Of a stretch of 5,766 nt of DNA, positions 4,754 through 5,766 are shown piece by piece (the stretch's first letter is position 1; the number at the start of each line of letters is the position of its first letter). The notes under the pieces were generated by a model. The model had not been told where the DNA came from. It did not search any database and was given only the letters and a program-made list of their open reading frames with translations. This DNA comes from an uncultured Clostridia bacterium. GTDB lineage: Bacteria; Bacillota; Clostridia; TANB77; CAG-508. The stretch lies in the NCBI GenBank assembly GCA_947629805.1, contig CANRFE010000077.1, forward strand, positions 1 through 5,766, given 5' to 3'. Position numbers and translations under genes: made by a program.

Positions 4754-5766
4754 ATGAGAAACAACAAAGGTATTACGCTAGTAGCGCTAATCATTACCAT
4801 TATTATTTTAATTATTTTGGCAGGAATTAGTATTAACTTAGTATTAGGAGAAAATGGCTTATTTGGGAGAGCATTGCAGGCACGAGAAGATTATGCAAAA
4901 GCAGAGCAAGACGAGCAGATAGCATTTAATGCTTTATTAGCTGAAATTGATAAAATAGGACAAGGAGGAGGTTCAGGAACTACACCAGAAGAGCCAGACC
5001 CACCAAAGGAAAACCCACAAGCAGGAACTATAGTAGAAGAGCAAAAACCAAGTGAGTGGAAAAGTACAGAAGTAAAACCAATGGCAGATGGAAATGGAGG
5101 AATAATACCATTACCAACAGGATATTACTATATGGGAGGAAGCTACGAAGATGGATTAGTAATATCGGATAAAGAAAACGATAATATAGATGCAACAGGA
5201 ACAGAAAGTGGAAACCAATTTGTATGGATACCAGTAGAGGGAGCAACAGAGGAAGAAAGAAGAACCAATTTTGTAAGAACAGATTTTACAGCAGGTAGCC
5301 CAACAGGTAGTATAGATGAGAAATACACGGAACCATACACTGAAGGATATACAGACGAGCAAACAGATTATACGAATATGTATAATAGTGTAATAAAATA
5401 TGGAGGCTTTTATATCGGAAGATATGAAGCAGGGATAAACAATGATAGTGGAGATACAAGTCCAAGAACAGGAAAAACTGTAGCAGAAGACGTAGTAAGT
5501 AAAGCAGGAGTATGGCCCTATAATTATGTACCATGGGGAACAAGTATGACAAATATAGGAACAGAGGGAGTAGTCTATTTAGCAAAAAATAAGTATGCAC
5601 ACCCTAATAGTGTAGTAAGTACATTAGTATATGGAGTACAATGGGATACTATGTGCAAATATATAGGAGCAGCAAAAGCGAAGATGACAAAACCAACTAG
5701 CCAGACAACTTTAAGTAAGACAAAAAGTTATCCAAATAACGATGGAACTGGAGATGTAGCTAAAAA
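4754..5766 (+). CDS. Prepilin-like N-terminus fused to an FGE-sulfatase-like domain, surface/secreted protein, 3'-truncated
   Basis: The frame stays open from ATG 4754 to the window edge (337 codons, no stop). AAGGAGG (4738-4744), 9 bases upstream, sets the start. Residues 1-33 are a prepilin-type leader: short basic MRNNK, Gly6 at the expected cleavage point, then ITLVALIITIIILIILAGIS and the usual NLVLGENGLF. Position +5 after the cleavage point is Ala, not the Glu of true type IV pilins. A helical segment (about 37-68) leads to a Gly/Pro/Glu linker (71-91). From about residue 95 the sequence resembles the formylglycine-generating-enzyme-like fold: FVWIPVEG (156-163), YGGFYIGRYEAG (216-227), VWPYNYVPW (253-261) and LVYGVQWDTMCKYI (291-304). 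Only one Cys (301) is visible, so the two catalytic Cys of true FGE enzymes are not seen; a structural or binding role is more likely. Proteins of this type are common in gut Clostridia, often in several copies. Export and function are inferred. Confidence 0.8.
   Translation, partial: MRNNKGITLVALIITIIILIILAGISINLVLGENGLFGRALQAREDYAKAEQDEQIAFNALLAEIDKIGQGGGSGTTPEEPDPPKENPQAGTIVEEQKPSEWKSTEVKPMADGNGGIIPLPTGYYYMGGSYEDGLVISDKENDNIDATGTESGNQFVWIPVEGATEEERRTNFVRTDFTAGSPTGSIDEKYTEPYTEGYTDEQTDYTNMYNSVIKYGGFYIGRYEAGINNDSGDTSPRTGKTVAEDVVSKAGVWPYNYVPWGTSMTNIGTEGVVYLAKNKYAHPNSVVSTLVYGVQWDTMCKYIGAAKAKMTKPTSQTTLSKTKSYPNNDGTGDVAK

Noticed and set aside
5324..5383. Tyr-Thr repeats in the pilin-like protein (residues about 191-210) as a tandem repeat
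   Set aside because: The YT spacing is irregular, the DNA copies differ, and similar Tyr/Thr-rich stretches before the GGFYIGRYE motif are, as I recall, usual in this protein type.
5028..5600. Several minus-strand open frames opposite the pilin-like gene
   Set aside because: The long plus-strand frame with promoter, ribosome binding site and domain motifs explains this region; the reverse frames are Leu/Tyr/Phe-rich shadows.

Overview
The window is AT-rich DNA from a low-GC, probably endospore-forming Clostridia-type Firmicute. The evidence is the kleisin gene scpA, a DUF2953 gene, a GerW/YtfJ-family sporulation gene and a DacF-type D,D-carboxypeptidase lying close together, a neighbourhood typical of spore-forming Firmicutes. 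AGGAGG-type ribosome binding sites and a pilin-like gene of a kind common in gut Clostridia agree with this. The species cannot be named from the sequence.

Left block, 1-2559, plus strand: the 3' part of scpA (entering from the left edge), a DUF2953 membrane protein, a GerW/YtfJ-family protein with an unusually long charged tail, and a small membrane-anchored VanW-family protein. The four genes are closely spaced and look like one transcription unit. A 13-bp perfect inverted repeat at the scpA/DUF2953 junction, with the Shine-Dalgarno in its loop, could uncouple or tune the downstream genes. The usual partner gene scpB is not next to scpA on the visible side. The VanW gene is split by a +1 frameshift near 2214. 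The block ends in a strong bidirectional terminator.

Middle block: a minus-strand membrane protein of the CmpB/'putative ABC transporter permease' family (PF06541-type, 2589-3230) converges on the VanW gene. It diverges from the D-alanyl-D-alanine carboxypeptidase gene (3377-4579) across a 146-base promoter region. That region holds a good sigma-A-like promoter for the minus-strand gene and a weak sporulation-sigma-like candidate for the plus-strand gene.

Right block: after a 174-base gap with a near-consensus housekeeping promoter (TTGACA-17-TAGAAT) and a purine-rich leader, a secreted or surface protein begins at 4754 and runs off the right edge. It has a prepilin-like N-terminus, a Pro/Glu/Gly linker and a C-terminal region resembling the formylglycine-generating-enzyme (FGE-sulfatase) fold family.

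Functionally, the left block combines chromosome segregation (ScpA) with envelope and spore-coat or cortex-related proteins. The carboxypeptidase fits the same peptidoglycan/sporulation theme. The pilin-like gene has its own promoter and different codon habits and looks like a separate surface-protein module. No tRNA, rRNA, CRISPR array, transposase or attachment site was seen. No stretch over 300 bases lacks a gene. I did not find a clearly new multi-gene system; the best leads are the start-codon hairpin, the VanW frameshift and the modular pilin-like gene.
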